64,000 nucleotides of DNA from contig CM075773.1 of the NCBI GenBank assembly GCA_037974665.1, forward strand, positions 49,244,080-49,308,079. The letters are read 5' to 3'. Position numbers and translations under genes: made by a program. Shown here one piece after another: positions 25,290-36,214 of this stretch. This DNA comes from Ehretia macrophylla (Eukaryota > Streptophyta > Magnoliopsida > Boraginales > Ehretiaceae). Under the pieces are notes generated by a model. The model ran no database searches, was not told where the DNA came from, and saw only the letters and a program-made list of their open reading frames with translations. The first letter of the stretch is position 1. Every line of letters starts with the position of its first letter.

Positions 25290-26700
25290 AGTTCCTTAAC
25301 CATTGCATGCTAATGTAGTCGGCTGTAAGTGGGTTTTTCGTGTCAAACGAAAACCAGATCGCACTATTGAACGCTACAAAGCTAAATTAGTTACAAAAGG
25401 ATATAGTCCAGAAGAGGGTCTTGACTACTATGAAACATTCAGTCCTGTTGTCAAACCGACTACTATTCGGGTGGTTCTATCTCTTGCGGTATAGCGACAG
25501 TGGGACATCAGATAGTTGGATGTAAATAATGCATTTCTCCATGGCTTATTATATGAGGATGTGTATATGACTCAACCACCTAGGTTTGTTCATCGTGTAT
25601 ATTCTCAACATGTTTGCAAATTGAACGTGGCTAGTTCTCTTATCTCAGTACCTTTCTTGGCCAACTTGGATTTGTTGCTTGCAAGTCAGATTATTCTCTC
25701 TTTATTTATTCACGTACTTTTGTTCTCATGTTTATGTTGGTGTATGTAGATGATATCATTGTTACTGGAAGTTGTTCTAAAATGATTGCCTCTACTATTT
25801 CAATGCTTCATCGTCAGTTTGCACTAAAGGATTTGGGTCCGTTGACATTCTTTTTGGGGGTTCAGGTTTGTTAAGTACGGGATGGTATTCTTTTGTCTCA
25901 ACAACAATATATTTAGGATCTTCTTGAGCGCACTAAACTCAGTGGTGCTAAGGAAGTTGTATCTCCTATTGTTCCGAATCAACCGTTATCCCAGCATACA
26001 GGTGATCCATTCAATGACCCCACGTATTATCATAGTGTTGTTAGGGCCCTTCAATATCCCACTCTCACACGCCCTAAAATCACTTTGGCTGTAAACAAGG
26101 TTTGTCAATTTATGCATCAACCAACAGAGACTCATTGGACTGTAGTCAAAAGGATTTTGCACTATCTCAAAGGGACACAATCACATGGCTTGCACATTAA
26201 GCGGTCTATGGACTTTTCTCTTCATGCTTACTCTAATTCTGATCGGGCGGGTTGTCCTGATGATCGACGTAGTACACATGGGTACTGTATCTTTTTAGGG
26301 CCAAATCTTATTGCCTGCTCTGCTAAGAAACAACCTACGACTGCTCAATCAAGCACTGAGACTGAATATCGTGCTATTGCCTTTGCTGCTGCCGAGTTAT
26401 GTTGGTTATAGTCACTGTTGCGTGAGCTTCATGTTCTGCCTCCCTCCCCCCTACTTTGTAGTGCGACAACATTGGTGCCACCTACCTCACTGCTAATCCT
26501 GTTTATCATGCGCGCATGAAGCACATTGAGGTGGATGTTCACTTTGTTCGGGAAAAAGTTATCGCCAATCAACTCCAAGTTTGTTTTATTTCCACCATTG
26601 AAAAGCTTGCGGATATCATGACGAAAGGGTTGTCTGTCAACCGATTTGTCCTCCTTCGACGCAAGCTTACCGTACATAGTCCGGCTTCGCTTGAGGGGAC
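25290..26700 (+). other. reverse transcriptase and RNase H region of Copia copy 2
   Basis: RT motifs are [30 protein letters not shown] and a YVDD-type catalytic box near 25745. RNase H motifs are AYSNSDRAGCPDDRRSTHGY and TETEYRAIAF. The preceding 24430-25290 is the Ser/Thr/Pro-rich linker typical of Copia. Confidence 0.85.
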
Positions 26701-26701
26701 G

Positions 26702-26866
26702 TGAAAAGATAATTATTGTTTATTCTTTGTATCTGATGTATTTATCTCTTCTTAACCACTTTGTATTGTAATCCTTATCATGTATCATATGTAAACAGCT
26801 ATATATGCATTGTCCGATGTATACTTGATGTGAAGTAATAATACAACCAAAACTTCTCATCTTACA
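26702..26866 (+). repeat. 3' LTR of Copia copy 2
   Basis: A 165 bp repeat matching 12012-12172, with one 4 bp length difference. The purine tract GAGGGGACG precedes it. Confidence 0.92.
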
Positions 26867-27652
26867 ATAGAAACATTTCAATTGATAGAACCGTAAATAA
26901 AAGAAAGAGAAAAATTATTTATTATTAGCTCCCCTAACTCTGACCATGTCTATTTCTTGAAATAACAATAGATTGTTCTGGCACTTATCTTTGATATTCA
27001 TTCATCAACTACAAAACTATATGATTCCTTATTCACTATTTTTAACAGTTGAGGAGAGAGCTTAGTTAGAAGTGGATCTTTACCGGTGAGGATTTGGCTT
27101 GATTGTTGTTTTTTTATTTATTTACTTTTTCTGGTGGCCATTTTGCAAATATTTAATGTAAAATTACACATTTACCCTTAACATGGTAATGTGGTTTGCA
27201 TGGGCAATTGCACCGGTAGTTTCTTTTAACTAAACATTTGATAGAACGGCCTAAATGAATTCAATTCAATAAAAAAATGACTCTTTGAGCTAGAAAAAAG
27301 TTGGATGGTCAAACAAGACTATGGTATAATTAAGTGACCCTAAAATAATATATCCAAACAGACAAACACGTACACATAGGGAGAAAACAATAACTTTGCA
27401 AACTATTGAATGTCAGATCTTGACAATCTCGCTAAATACAGCAAAACAATCGAGCCTGAATTGAATAGGTCCGGATTAAATTCGAAAGAGCAAGGTTGGA
27501 ACTTGGTTACTTTCAAGTTCAATTGTATTCGAATAATTTTATAAGCTTGAATCATATTTGAACTCGAGATTGAATAACGAGATATTCACTTGTAAGCTCA
27601 CAAATAGTGTTCTTCTAACATAATAAATCAATTATATATATATATATATATA
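26867..27652. repeat. Unit 1 tail and unit 2 upstream block
   Basis: Positions 26867-27060 continue the B-paralog 3' flank interrupted by Copia copy 2. From about 27061 the shared upstream block begins (compare 33290-33860). It ends in a TA microsatellite at 27632-27652. No gene. Confidence 0.8.
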
Positions 27653-28147
27653 ACGGAATCAGCCTGCCGATATTTTGGCTAATATGGGAACTTCTGTCGA
27701 AGGCTTTCAAATCATTGAATCAGTAAACTCATTTGCTATATTTCGAGATTTATTTACACGAGAAGCTCAACAACAGGCTACAATAAACTTCAAGAAGCTT
27801 AGAGGTATGGTTAGACTCGACAAAGCTGGTTTGCCACAATTCATATTTTAAATTGCTTTTCTGTGGATGGTCTTGTGCTTATTTTAATCTTTGGCTCCTT
27901 TAAATCTTGTATTAGAGGTGGTAGATTTGGTCTCCCTCTTTATCTCTATTTCGACTATTGCGTTATTGCTGCTTGCTAGGTTCTTTGTAAGAAGAGATAA
28001 CTTGTATCTCTTCTAGATTAGACTGGACGATGGGGCAGGTAAGTCTCCCATCTTCTATGGAGGTTTTGGCTTTCATGTCCTCCTCCACGCTTGTAATTTT
28101 CTTTTGATAAATTAATAAATTCCGGAGGGAAGTACCCCTCATTTTGC

Positions 28148-28150
<3 letters not shown>
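27653..28150 (+). mobile_element. 5'-truncated LINE (C-terminal RNase H end and 3' UTR)
   Basis: The frame gives QPADILANMGTSVEG and ends at KAGLPQFIF before a stop near 27850, matching the RNase H tail of plant LINEs. The 3' UTR block CTTTGTAAGAAGAG...CTCCACGCTTGTAAT shares layout with those at 43661-43940 and 44481-44640. It sits inside a TA repeat; TA runs flank both ends. Confidence 0.75.
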
Positions 28151-28185
<35 letters not shown>

Positions 28186-29259
28186 GTATGTTTGCGCAGT
28201 GGCGGAGGCACTGAGGATCAGGGAGCACCATAGTGGTGAAGACAGTAATCAGAGGTCGAGAAATTCATTTATGCATTATATAGCCTCGTGATCTAGCATA
28301 CAAATATGATAACCTTGACAAATTTTCTATATAAGTGATTAAAATACAAATTTTTAATTCCGTCAACTTAATTGTAGCTAAGTATACAAATGGCCTTTTT
28401 CTCAGATCAATAGTCATTGTTGTTGCCCACTTTTAATTAGCTAGTGACATTTTCTTTTTCCTTTTATATAATTTAAAATACTTATTCTTTTATACTTTTG
28501 ATTGTTATTATTCCTAAATAAGAGTCTAAGGTTTTCTTAATGTGATTTGCTCTCATAAATAAGAATAAAAAAGAAAAAGAAAAATATAAATAAGAAAAAA
28601 GAGTCTACAGGCAAATCAAAGAAATGCTATCTAAAGTCAACCCAGAATTATACATGTATGCAAGTGTATAGTGTGTAAGCATTTGTTTCTTGCAATTTAT
28701 ATATAAGTATATGTGTACTAGATATGAACCTATGAAACACAAAAGATTTTTCTATTTCAAGGGTTATTATTATCTTCTAAGATTAATCTTAAATAAATTC
28801 AAATCATTTAAAGTTGTTATAAAAGCTTATTTGGTAAGTTTACAACAAAATGTACATTTATTAAAAGTATCCCAAGTTATTGAAGGCAAGTTTCTCATAT
28901 TAAAATTATAATATTAGAAAGTTAGAGTTTATTTCTAGGAAAAAAAAGTCTAGTGGTGACTTTGAGATAGAAATTAAAGCTTATGCCGAACTATGGAGAT
29001 TAAAAAGAACAAATTTTATATATGCTTTCCTATCTAATAAACGCTTTAAAAGTATAAAGTAGACTTAATTTATTGCAAGATCACAATATATGTAACATAT
29101 AAGAAACGCTTCTAGACCTTTATTATTATTTGACGTTTCCTCAACCATTGATTATATAACTCTCCTACCCTCCATGTATTCTCCTCAGCAGCATCCAGCT
29201 AGCTAGCATCTCTCATCAGTAGACAGGAAAGAGAAACTAATAGCATTAAGACAATAACC
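28151..29259 (+). repeat. Unit 2 upstream block and promoter of gene A2
   Basis: After a TA run (28150-28183), 28200-28680 is the uninterrupted version of the sequence that carries three insertions in unit 3 (34036-37562). Positions 28680-29259 are the gene-proximal block shared with the other copies. Confidence 0.85.
29153..29159 (+). promoter_or_regulatory. TATA box of gene A2
   Basis: TATATAA, 101 bp before the start codon, at the same place as in the A3 and A6 promoters. Confidence 0.65.
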
Positions 29260-29658
29260 ATGGTAGCTTTGAAGACCTTAGCTATGATGACGTTTTTGGT
29301 AGCCAATGTAGTTTTCATGACCTCCTCTTTGGATATTGCCCCGAGTAAATACATACCTAAACAATGTTCCAAAAAGTTGTCATTTGCATGTGGGTCTGAA
29401 ATAGTAGAAAGCATATTTCGGAATAAAACAGTTAGTGAATGTTGTTGTGAGCAACTTGTGAATATGGGATTTAACTGCTATAAAGAAGTGGCTGCATTGT
29501 TGATAGTAGCACCTCGAGTCAAAGGAGAAGCAGAAAACGTTTTGTTAAATATTATGGACACATGGCAAACCTGCAACTTAGAAGTTATTTGGTCCCATGC
29601 CTTAAATTATTCCCCTGCCTCAATTCATTCACCACAAATCAATTCATTGCTACATTAG
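29260..29658 (+). CDS. Small secreted cysteine-rich protein A2 (prolamin-like)
   Basis: 132 residues, intronless. Signal peptide about 1-24 (LVANVVFMTSSL). Conserved cysteines at 36, 44, 62, 63, 73 and 105, plus Cys61 giving a CCC run, and NKT at 55-57 as a possible glycosylation site. The stretch APRVKG and the DTWQTC motif are identical to or nearly like those of the other copies. It is longer than its sisters: the usual stop after SP is replaced and reading runs on for QINSLLH. The first residues are MVALKT where the others have MAAFKS. Probably functional, with a TATA box kept. The prolamin-like assignment rests on the cysteine layout. Confidence 0.85.
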   Translation: MVALKTLAMMTFLVANVVFMTSSLDIAPSKYIPKQCSKKLSFACGSEIVESIFRNKTVSECCCEQLVNMGFNCYKEVAALLIVAPRVKGEAENVLLNIMDTWQTCNLEVIWSHALNYSPASIHSPQINSLLH

Positions 29659-30463
29659 TTTAGATTATGAAAGTATTTTGATGAAATAAATTTATCTCTT
29701 TCAGTTCTCTCTCTTTCTTTATCCATGTATATTTCCTTGTAACTTATTTTTGATACTCATTCATTGAGCACCAAAAGATACGATCACTTATTCACTCTTC
29801 GTTACCTGATTATTCCTTTATTTTTAGTTACTTTATTTAGTCTTTTTTTTCAGTCATTTATCTTTTTATATATGTGGGTGCATTTATATAGAAGAAAAAT
29901 ATTCATTTAATGTAAAAAAAAAAAAACAATTGATTAGCAAATACAGAGATTCAAGATGTTTAGAATTATAAATACCAAAACTTGGCTTTCTAACCAAAGT
30001 TTTTTATTTAATTTGATGGTTTTGTTGACCCATAATTTTTCTTGAAGGATGATTTTCCACCATAAGTTTTTGTTTGTTGCAAGCCTAGTTTGTTCTCTTG
30101 GCAGTTTATTATTTTTCACCCCTAACTTTCACGCCTAAATAAAGGTTTCTAATTTCTGTATTTGGGCTGGGTTTCATTTATTAGGAACTGGTTCTTTTTC
30201 TTTGGGTATGGTTATCTTGTGCCCATCTGTGCAATTATCTTTTTTAAATAAAAGTTCTTATCTTTCTTGAAAAAAAAAAAATAGTTTTTGGCATTCTATC
30301 TCGTCCACACATTTATGTAAAGATGAAACTAGGTACTGACTCAAGTGAGGAAAGATGCGCTAGAGTAGCAATCTTACTTCTTGTAATTCTGTCTCCAACA
30401 TATTTAAGCAAAGATGAAACCAAGTAGCCAGTCAAGTGTGGAAAGAAACACTAGAGTACCTAT
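29659..30463. repeat. Unit 2 downstream block
   Basis: The 3' flank shared with A3, A4 and (inverted) A6. It includes the block ACCAAAGTTTTTTATTT and the CCTAAATAAAGGTTTC stretch. Beyond 30270 the block matches 42690-42740 and 43255-43390. No gene. Confidence 0.8.
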
Positions 30464-30946
30464 TGTTAAGAATTCTGAGGTTCTATTTTAAAATCAATTG
30501 GTATCAAGTGAAGTGATTCAAGATCTTATAAGGTGATCTTAGAATTTCTGATTTTTTGATATGGGACAAGTGTTATATTCTAACACTCTAACACTTCCCC
30601 TCACGTGTGACCTGATTTGAGAGGAGTCATACGTGGAAGAGTTTCTGATTTTCCGATGTGAGAGGAATGTATATTCCAATACCCCCCTCACGTGTGACCC
30701 GGAGAGAACCCAGAAACGAGAGCTGACATTGTCAGCGAGAGTGACACGAAAGAGACAGATGAGTTACACGTGGCAAGACATGAAAGATGAACAAGACTAG
30801 ACCATGGGCTTAGTTCTGATACCATGTTAAGAATCATGGGTTTCCATCTTAAAACCAATTGATATCAAGTGGAGTGGTCCAAGATCTTATAAGGTAGTTT
30901 TAGAGTTTTTGATTTTTTGATATGGGACAAGTGTTATATTCTAACA
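30464..30946 (-). mobile_element. TRIM (miniature LTR retroelement)
   Basis: Two 122 bp LTRs (30464-30585 and 30825-30946) start TGTTAAGAAT and end TTCTAACA, with a perfect 5 bp duplication CCTAT at 30459-30463 and 30947-30951. Beside the right LTR (minus strand) is TGGTATCAGAAC, a Met-tRNA primer site; beside the left is a GTGAGGGGAAG purine tract. The 239 bp interior has no coding capacity. About 16 of 122 LTR sites differ, so it is the oldest dated insertion here. Confidence 0.93.
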
Positions 30947-30951
30947 CCTAT

Positions 30952-31787
30952 CTTGTCAAAACTAAGAAAAAAGAAACACTAGAGTAGGTATTTAAGCCAA
31001 CTACGTGAAATATGCACAACATATTGAAATTTGTGATCCGCACGAATTTTAAAGTGTCTATATGATTTGTAGTAGCTTCTTTGTTTTTGGTTAGTGCTTT
31101 CTAATGGCTTAAGAAATAGAAAAATATGGCCACCAAGATTTGATGGAATTTCATTACCTCTTCTTATGTCTCATTTTCTCTTACAACTTTTAGTAAGTCC
31201 CACTTATAGATATTAAAATAAGTGTATAGTTAATTGTTTTTAAAGGTTTTAGTAAATTCAAGTCTTTTAAAGGTTTTTTTAAAAAATTTTATGTGGTAAC
31301 ATTACAAGAAATAAGTGTACAATTAAAATATCCTAGGTTGGTCAATTTCTTATCAATTCAAATTCATGAGTTTATTATTTTAAAACCGTGATGTATTACT
31401 GATTAAAAGCTTTAGATTTCTCTACACATGGGAATTTTTTGTGATAACTTTGGAAATTAAAATTAAAGTTTGTGCTAGATTATATATATTAAAAATAAAA
31501 AAATTGTTAAATTATTTCTTATTTAATAGAGGCTTTAAAAGTAAAGCATGCCTTTTTTTTTTTTTTTTTTCATTATTAGAGGTTTACACTTTACACACTT
31601 ACGAGATGCCTCACCACTTACAGAGATAGCCTATCCAGAATACAACTCTTTCTTACATGCTCAAAGTGAATGTAACATTTAAGAGAAACCTTCTACCTTG
31701 CGTGCATTCTCATCCGTATCATCCAACTAGCATCTCTTATATATTTATAGGCAAAAGAGGTGTCACAGAATCATTTAGACAAAATTA
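30952..31787. repeat. Unit 2 block between TRIM and paralog B2
   Basis: Matches 10700-11250 of unit 1 and partly 43480-43660 of unit 4 (GATCCGCACGAATTTTA). Positions 31640-31787 resemble a decayed gene promoter ahead of B2. A T-rich run is at 31551-31570. Confidence 0.75.
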
Positions 31788-32965
31788 ATGGCAGCCTTTA
31801 AGTCATTAGCTATGATTGTGTTGTATGTAGCCAATGCAATTTTCATGTCCACCTCGTTGGTTACTTTGTATGTTGGGATAAAACATGCAATCATGCATAG
31901 AAAAAAGTGACGGGTAGTTGTCCTTTGTATGTGGGGATAAAATATTAAAAGGTATATTTGATAATAAAAAAGATAGTACCCATTGTGACCAACTTATTAT
32001 GAAAATGAAATTTGATTGCTACACGAAAGTGGTTACTTTGGCTCCTTTGGTTTGCCATAAAATAACTTACTGCGATAAAATATTTACAGGAAAAAATATT
32101 TATTTATAAAAAACATAATATTTATGGTGTTTGATTGTCATATTAGAAAATATTATTTGGTGTTTGGATGTAATAGTGAAAAATTGATTAAATTTATTAT
32201 TTTATTATTTTTGTTTAAAATTATTAATGATTAATCACTATTAATTAATTACATAATTAAAATTTATTAATTTATTAATAGAAATTTTTTAAAAAATAAC
32301 GAATAAATAAAAAAATATTCAATTGAATACTATTAATATATAAATCAGTTAATTAAAACTTAAGTAATTGAATATTAATTAAGAGTTAATAAAAACTTTA
32401 ATTAATTAACAATCTTAACAAATTGATTACTTAGTTAATTATTATATTTATTAATATTAACTACTAAAAATAATTTTATTAATTCAATTAATTAATTAAT
32501 TAATATTTATGTTAAAATTAATTAATATTTTAATTTTTAATTGACTAAATTTTTAATTAATTAATTAATTATTAATAATTCCCTCAAAATGTGACAAGAG
32601 TGGGTAAGGGTTAGGAGTAGGGTGGGGGGGGGGACTGGTGTCGGGGGATAGGTGAAGTTGGGGTGGAGTGAGTGAAAAATATTTTCTTCTACTAATAGAG
32701 ATAAAAATATTTTTTACTCGTTTTAACTAAATAATTTGCTTTGATTGGAAAATATTTTCTGATCAACCAATTATTCGATGTTACTAAACACCGAATAACT
32801 AAGAAAATATTTTACAGCAAAGAAACGGAGCCTTTGTTGATTAAAGCACCTCGAACGAAAGGAGGCACGCACATAAAATGTTTTCTTTAAGATTATGGGT
32901 ACATGGGATAACTACAGCACATGAATTTATCCGTTGCCTCAACTCTCACTCTATGAAATTAATAG
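31788..32965 (+). pseudogene. Cysteine-rich paralog B2, interrupted by a MITE
   Basis: The start MAAFKSLAMIVLYVANAIFM parallels the signal peptide of the A genes. The frame is broken after about 40 codons, then LSFVCGDKILKGIF and KFDCYTKVV continue the cysteine domain to 32039. A MITE (32040-32832) interrupts, and the 3' tail (GCACCTCGAACGAAAGGAGG...) resumes at 32833. The CC pair is reduced to one Cys. This is a diverged second lineage of the family, not a recent A copy. Confidence 0.85.
32040..32832. mobile_element. MITE with GGCTCC termini inside pseudogene B2
   Basis: It starts GGCTCCTTTGGTTTGCC and ends in the complement of GGCTCCGTTTCTTTGCTG, 793 bp long. The flanks are TTT on both sides (32037-32039, 32833-32835), a possible 3 bp duplication, which would fit a PIF/Harbinger type. 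The interior is TTAATTAA-rich with a G-rich island at 32590-32650. A half copy is at about 11255-11737. Confidence 0.8.
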
Positions 32966-34035
32966 ATCACCACAATAGTTTAGACTACTACAATATTTCA
33001 GAAAAGTCCTCTAAATATTTTGGTCTCTCGGTCTTAGTTTTAACGTAGAACTTTTATGTATTTTGTGTTATCTTGAAATCGAATTTTAATTATTTGTAGA
33101 AATATATCAATTGATAGAACTGTTGATAAATAAAAAAGATAAATTATCTATTATTAGCTCCTCTATCTCTGACCATGGCTATTTCTTGAAATAACAATCG
33201 ATTGTTCTGGAACTTATCTTCGATACTTATTCATCAACTACAAAACTATATGATTCCTTATTCACTATTTTTAACAGTTTAGGGGAGAGCTTAGTTAGAA
33301 GAGGATCTTTATGAGTAAGGATTTGACTTAGATTGTTGTTGTTGTTTTTTTTTTTTTTTTTTTTCTGGTGGCCATTTTGCAAACATTTAATGTAAATTAC
33401 ACGTTTACCCTTATATGGTAATGTGGTTTGCATGTGCAATTAATTGCACTGGTAGTTTATTTTAGCTAAAAATTTGATGGATCGGCCTAAATGAATTCGA
33501 TTCGATAAAAAAATGACTCTTTGAACTAGAAAAAAGTTGGATGGTCAAACAAGACTAAGGTATAATTAAGTGACCCTAAAACAATATACTCAATAAAACG
33601 AACATGCACACGTATAGAGAAAACAATAACTTAATTTGCAAACAAATTCTATGTCAGATCTTGGCAATCTCGCTAATTACTGCTAAAAAATCCAGCATGA
33701 ATTTAATAGGTCCAGATTAAACTCAAAAGAGCAAGGTGGTCACTTTCAAGTTCAATTGTATTCAAATAATTTTATTAGCTTGAATAATATTTGAACTCTG
33801 AGATTGAATACCGAGATATTCAGTTTGTAAGCTCACAGATAGTGTTCTTCTTACATAATATATCAATAATATATACATATATAATTATATGTGTGTATGC
33901 GCAGTGGTGGAACCAGACACTGAGAGTCAGGGGCACTATAGTAATGAAGATAGTAATAAGAGGTTGAGACACTCATTTATACATTATAGTCTCCTGATCT
34001 AGGATACGAGTATGATAAACTTTCACAAATTTTCT
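32966..34035. repeat. Unit 3 upstream block
   Basis: Copies of unit 2 positions 26870-28310: B-paralog 3' flank (32966-33290), the CCATTTTGCAAACATTT block (33369-33860), then the sequence leading to GATAAACTTTCACAAAT. Contains a poly-T run at 33345-33364. No gene. Confidence 0.8.
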
Positions 34036-34544
34036 GAGTAAATTGCTTGCCGCCCCCCTGTGTTTTGCTCAAAAAATTAATTCACTCCCTGTAATTTTAA
34101 AATAGGCTAATTACCCCCCCTGTATTTTTTCGATTAAGCTGACGCATCCAAAATCTCTTATTCCGTTAACAAACGTTACCAAATTAGTTAATTGATCGTT
34201 ATACCCTTACATAAAGTTAAAATCGAAAAAACACAAGGGAGTAATGAGGCTATTTTAAAATTATAGGGGGTGAATGAGTATTTATGGCAAAACACAAGGG
34301 GGCGGCAAGCAATTTACTAAAATGGTATTTTTGTCTAACAACGAATTTATTTAAACCAAAAGTATAAAAATTCGCATTTTAAGTGCGTGTGTTGCAATTG
34401 CCGTTAAATTAGACCGTTTTTTTAACGGAGGGAGGCGTTCAGCTATACTCTGAAAATCACAGGGGGTAATGAGCTTATTTTAAAAAGACAGGAGGTAGAT
34501 GAGTATTTCGAACAAAACATAGGAGAGCGGCAAGCAATTTACTC
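34036..34544. mobile_element. 509 bp Mutator-like MITE
   Basis: Inverted ends GAGTAAATTGCTTGCCGCC / complement. A 10 bp flank, CAAATTTTCT (34026-34035), is repeated as CAAACTGTCT (34545-34554), 8 of 10 matching. Unit 2 has the single-copy site at about 28318-28335. It has the same length and sequence family as 42742-43250. No coding potential. Confidence 0.88.
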
Positions 34545-34608
34545 CAAACTGTCTATATAGATGATTAAAATCCATTCTTCAATTTTTAATTCCGACAACT
34601 TTATTGTA

Positions 34609-36099
34609 TGTTCAAGAAGGATCATTTCCCATGAAGTATTTGGGCATTCCACTTGTTACAGGTAGGATCAATTCGGCAATCAAACAAGGTCTCAGTGACA
34701 AAATTACTGCAAGAACAAGAGAATGGACTAGCAAACTGTGTCTTTTGCGGGCCGTCTACAACTTGTGAGGTCAGTGTTGATTAGTATTTTTAATTTCTGG
34801 AGCAGCGCATTTATAATTCCGAAAGGAGTGTTAAAAAAAGTTGAGCAGATTCTATCGAAATTCCTCTGAAGTGGCAGCCAAGAGGAAACAAAGAAATTAA
34901 AGCTAAAGTGTCGTGGAAAGATATCTGCAAACCCCTTGATGAAGGTGGGCTAGGAATTAAACCTCTTGAAGAGGCAAACTTGGTGGCCAACCTTAAAGTT
35001 TTTTGGCATATGTATTCTAACACTGATTCTCTTTGGGGATCATGGACAAAAAATGTGTTGTTAAGAGACAAAAGAGTTTGGAGTATTAACATACCTGCAG
35101 ATAGCTCATGGGCTTGGAGGAAGATGTTAAGAAGCATAGTTGGAAACTATATCAAGCATATGTTATGGGTAATGGTCAAGACACTTATAACTTATGGTGG
35201 GATAACTGGCACCCTCTCGGAACTCTTGCTTTTCAGTTGCAAAGGGACCAAATTACAGCCTCACGGCTAGGAGACCAATGTAAGGTTAGCAGAATCTTGA
35301 GCAATGGGACTTGGCACTGGCCGAGAAATATTTCCCATTTGGAGAATGGTGTTGCTAGATATTCTATTAGACATGATGGTAGGGATGCAATTCGATGGAC
35401 CATTGGCTCAAGTGGTAGGTTCAAGACGCCTTCAACATGGGAGGAAATTCAGATAAAACACCCTAAAGTTCCATGGTATCAGCTGCTTTGGAAGAATATG
35501 TTTATCCCGAAACAAAGTTTCTGTTGTTGGCTTGCTATCCTTGATAGATTGCCAACAAAAATTCGAATGCTCAACTGGGGAATTCAAATTGATGCGAAAT
35601 GTTCACTTTGCCATGTTGTCTTGGAGAGTAGAGACCACATTTACTTTGAATGTTCTTTCAGCAAGAGACTATAGAGAAATTGTTGTAAAACGGTTTGCAT
35701 TGTAGTTCTGAGAATGCATTGGGATAGAATCCTTAGAGGATGTTGTAGGTTGGCAAAAAGAAATACCCTTCAGGGAATATTTCTTAAGCTTATGTTGTGT
35801 TCTTGTGTTTATCGCCTTTGGAGAGAACGGAACGCGAGAATTTTTTGCAACGCCTTCGAGAATGAGGAACAAATCTACAATAGGATCAAGGATGAAGTTC
35901 GTTGCAAGCTTTTAACGGGAAAAAAGTTTAGAAACAATCAGTTAAATAGAAAAATTTGTAACCAAATGAACCTTAGGGAGATTATTGAGTTGTCAGTGTT
36001 GTGAATTCTTTTTGTGTTTGATACTTTTGTAATAACTTGACCATTTGTTTTTTTATAGTGGAATGAAACTTAACTTGCTGACCGAGCAAAAAAAAAAAA
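34609..36099 (+). mobile_element. 5'-truncated LINE (RT C-terminus, zf-RVT)
   Basis: Reading + strand: SWKDICKPLDEGGLGIKPLE, NLWWDNWHPLG and the zinc-finger-like CSLCHVVLESRDHIYFEC, all hallmarks of the C-terminal part of plant LINE ORF2. Several frame breaks are present (for example stops near 34768 and 34868), so it is dead. It ends in a poly-A run (36088-36099) and has an 11 bp duplication ACTTTATTGTA (34598-34608, 36100-36110). Unit 2 keeps the empty site at about 28368. Confidence 0.93.
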
Positions 36100-36214
36100 A
36101 CTTTATTGTAACTAAGTATACTAATGGCCTTTTTCCAAATCAATAACCATTGTTGTTTTGCACTTTTAATTTGCAAATGACATTTTCCTTTTCTTTTTCC
36201 TTTTATATAATTTA

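Larger units (their letters stand above)
12012..26866 (+). mobile_element. Copia LTR retrotransposon (copy 2), split by a Gypsy element
   Basis: LTRs are 12012-12172 and 26702-26866 with near-matching 5 bp duplications (GTAGA at 12007-12011, ATAGA at 26867-26871). LTR differences by hand are about 5 substitutions and one 4 bp indel, so roughly 3%. About 5 kb of Copia sequence remains after removing the Gypsy insertion at 13560-23371. It landed in the 3' flank of paralog B1; the sister sequence at about 33095-33115 shows the empty site. It is broken in many places, roughly ten. Confidence 0.93.
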
